From contig NZ_PHHE01000001.1 of the NCBI RefSeq assembly GCF_002813455.1, forward strand, positions 806,001-870,000: a stretch of 64,000 nucleotides of DNA, given 5' to 3'. A program made the translations under genes and the position numbers. The notes under the pieces are model-generated. The model was given only the letters and a program-made list of their open reading frames with translations, was not told where the DNA came from and did no database searches. Shown here one piece after another: positions 63,510 to 64,000 of this stretch. The stretch's first letter is position 1, and each line of letters opens with the position of its first letter. This stretch comes from Pseudomonas baetica. GTDB taxonomy: Bacteria > Pseudomonadota > Gammaproteobacteria > Pseudomonadales > Pseudomonadaceae.

Positions 63510-64000
63510 ATGAGCAAGCAGATTCTGATTCTCCCAGGTGATGGTATTGGTCCGGAAATCATGGCCGAAGCGGTCAAGGTGCTGGAGCTTGCCAACGACA
63601 AGTACAGCCTGGGCTTCGAGCTGAGCCATGACGTGATCGGTGGTGCCGCCATCGACAAGCACGGCGTGCCGCTGGCTGACGAAACCCTCGACCGTGCCCG
63701 CGCTGCCGATGCCGTGCTGCTGGGCGCTGTCGGTGGCCCGAAATGGGACGCCATCGAGCGCGACATCCGTCCTGAACGCGGTCTGCTGAAAATCCGTGCG
63801 CAACTGGGCCTGTTCGGCAACCTGCGTCCGGCGATTCTCTATCCGCAACTGGCCGATGCTTCTAGCCTCAAGCCGGAAATCGTTGCCGGTCTGGACATCC
63901 TGATCGTTCGTGAGCTGACCGGCGGCATTTACTTCGGCGCGCCACGTGGCACTCGCGAGCTGGAAAACGGCGAGCGCCAGGCCTACGACACCCTGCCGTA
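63510..64000 (+). CDS. leuB: 3-isopropylmalate dehydrogenase, 5' part (cut by right edge)
   Basis: The first 163 codons of leuB, which oxidises and decarboxylates 3-isopropylmalate with NAD+ in leucine synthesis. [20 protein letters not shown] is the family N-terminus. [34 protein letters not shown] (substrate Arg residues) and [13 protein letters not shown] follow. GAGGAAAGC precedes the ATG at 63510. Confidence 0.97.
   Translation, partial: MSKQILILPGDGIGPEIMAEAVKVLELANDKYSLGFELSHDVIGGAAIDKHGVPLADETLDRARAADAVLLGAVGGPKWDAIERDIRPERGLLKIRAQLGLFGNLRPAILYPQLADASSLKPEIVAGLDILIVRELTGGIYFGAPRGTRELENGERQAYDTLP

Overview
The window is chromosomal DNA of a Pseudomonas of the fluorescens group. The signs are a pyoverdine (fluorescent siderophore) maturation and export cluster, the uvrB-gltX-tRNA(Ala/Glu) and leuC-leuD-methyltransferase-leuB gene orders found in Pseudomonas, GC-rich coding sequence, and many intergenic REP/REPIN palindromes of two families. 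Most genes are ordinary core genes. The accessory or rearranged parts are a bacteriocin locus (1-3.4 kb), a tandem repeat behind pvdA (20.3-21.4 kb), an IS110/IS1111-type element (32.5-34.0 kb) and a BrnT/BrnA toxin-antitoxin pair (37.5-38.2 kb).

Layout. 1-3.4 kb, leftward: an S-type pyocin/colicin-like HNH DNase, its Im9-like immunity gene, two further tandem immunity paralogues, a detached HNH toxin tail, and the first codons of a different immunity gene running off the edge. 3.6-20.4 kb: pyoverdine region with fpvA receptor, pvdE exporter, periplasmic maturation genes pvdO, pvdN, pvdM and (divergent) pvdP, the pvdR-pvdT-opmQ efflux system, the ECF sigma gene fpvI, and pvdA. Five iron-starvation promoters (TAAAT, 16 bp, CGT) stand before pvdE, pvdM, pvdP, pvdR and pvdA, so these units should be switched on together by a PvdS-type sigma factor, which is not encoded here. 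20.3-21.4 kb: 217-bp tandem copies carrying the 3' end of pvdA plus a REPIN. 21.4-25.4 kb: mgtA and mgtC. 25.5-30.5 kb: two receiver-like proteins that lack the phospho-acceptor aspartate, a LuxR-type response regulator and a BvgS-like hybrid kinase. 30.5-32.5 kb: dkgB and a pirin. 32.5-34.0 kb: an IS1111-type element inserted at the end of a REP palindrome; its non-coding end contains a 9-nt match to the target site.

34-40 kb: MscS channel fused to a cyclic-nucleotide-binding domain, a GNAT fragment, exonuclease III, arylamine N-acetyltransferase, BrnT/BrnA, an NCS2 purine permease. 40-47 kb: tRNA-Asn, two small proteins of unknown role, an aromatic/aspartate aminotransferase, uvrB, gltX and a duplicated tRNA-Ala/tRNA-Glu pair. 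47-50.8 kb: TetR regulator with a perfect operator, a hydrolase, a thioesterase, dusC, and ibpA with a sigma-32 promoter and a ROSE-like thermometer. 50.9-56 kb: a DUF1266 protein, a J-domain membrane protein and the Hsp70 HscC, a specialised chaperone set. 56-64 kb: a five-PAS GGDEF/EAL protein, then a LysR regulator divergent from leuC-leuD, a methyltransferase gene and leuB (cut by the window edge).

The most unusual items are the modular immunity/toxin-tail array, the IS element with a visible candidate guide sequence matching the REP it sits in, the pair of aspartate-less receiver proteins beside the BvgS-like system, and the amplified pvdA tail.
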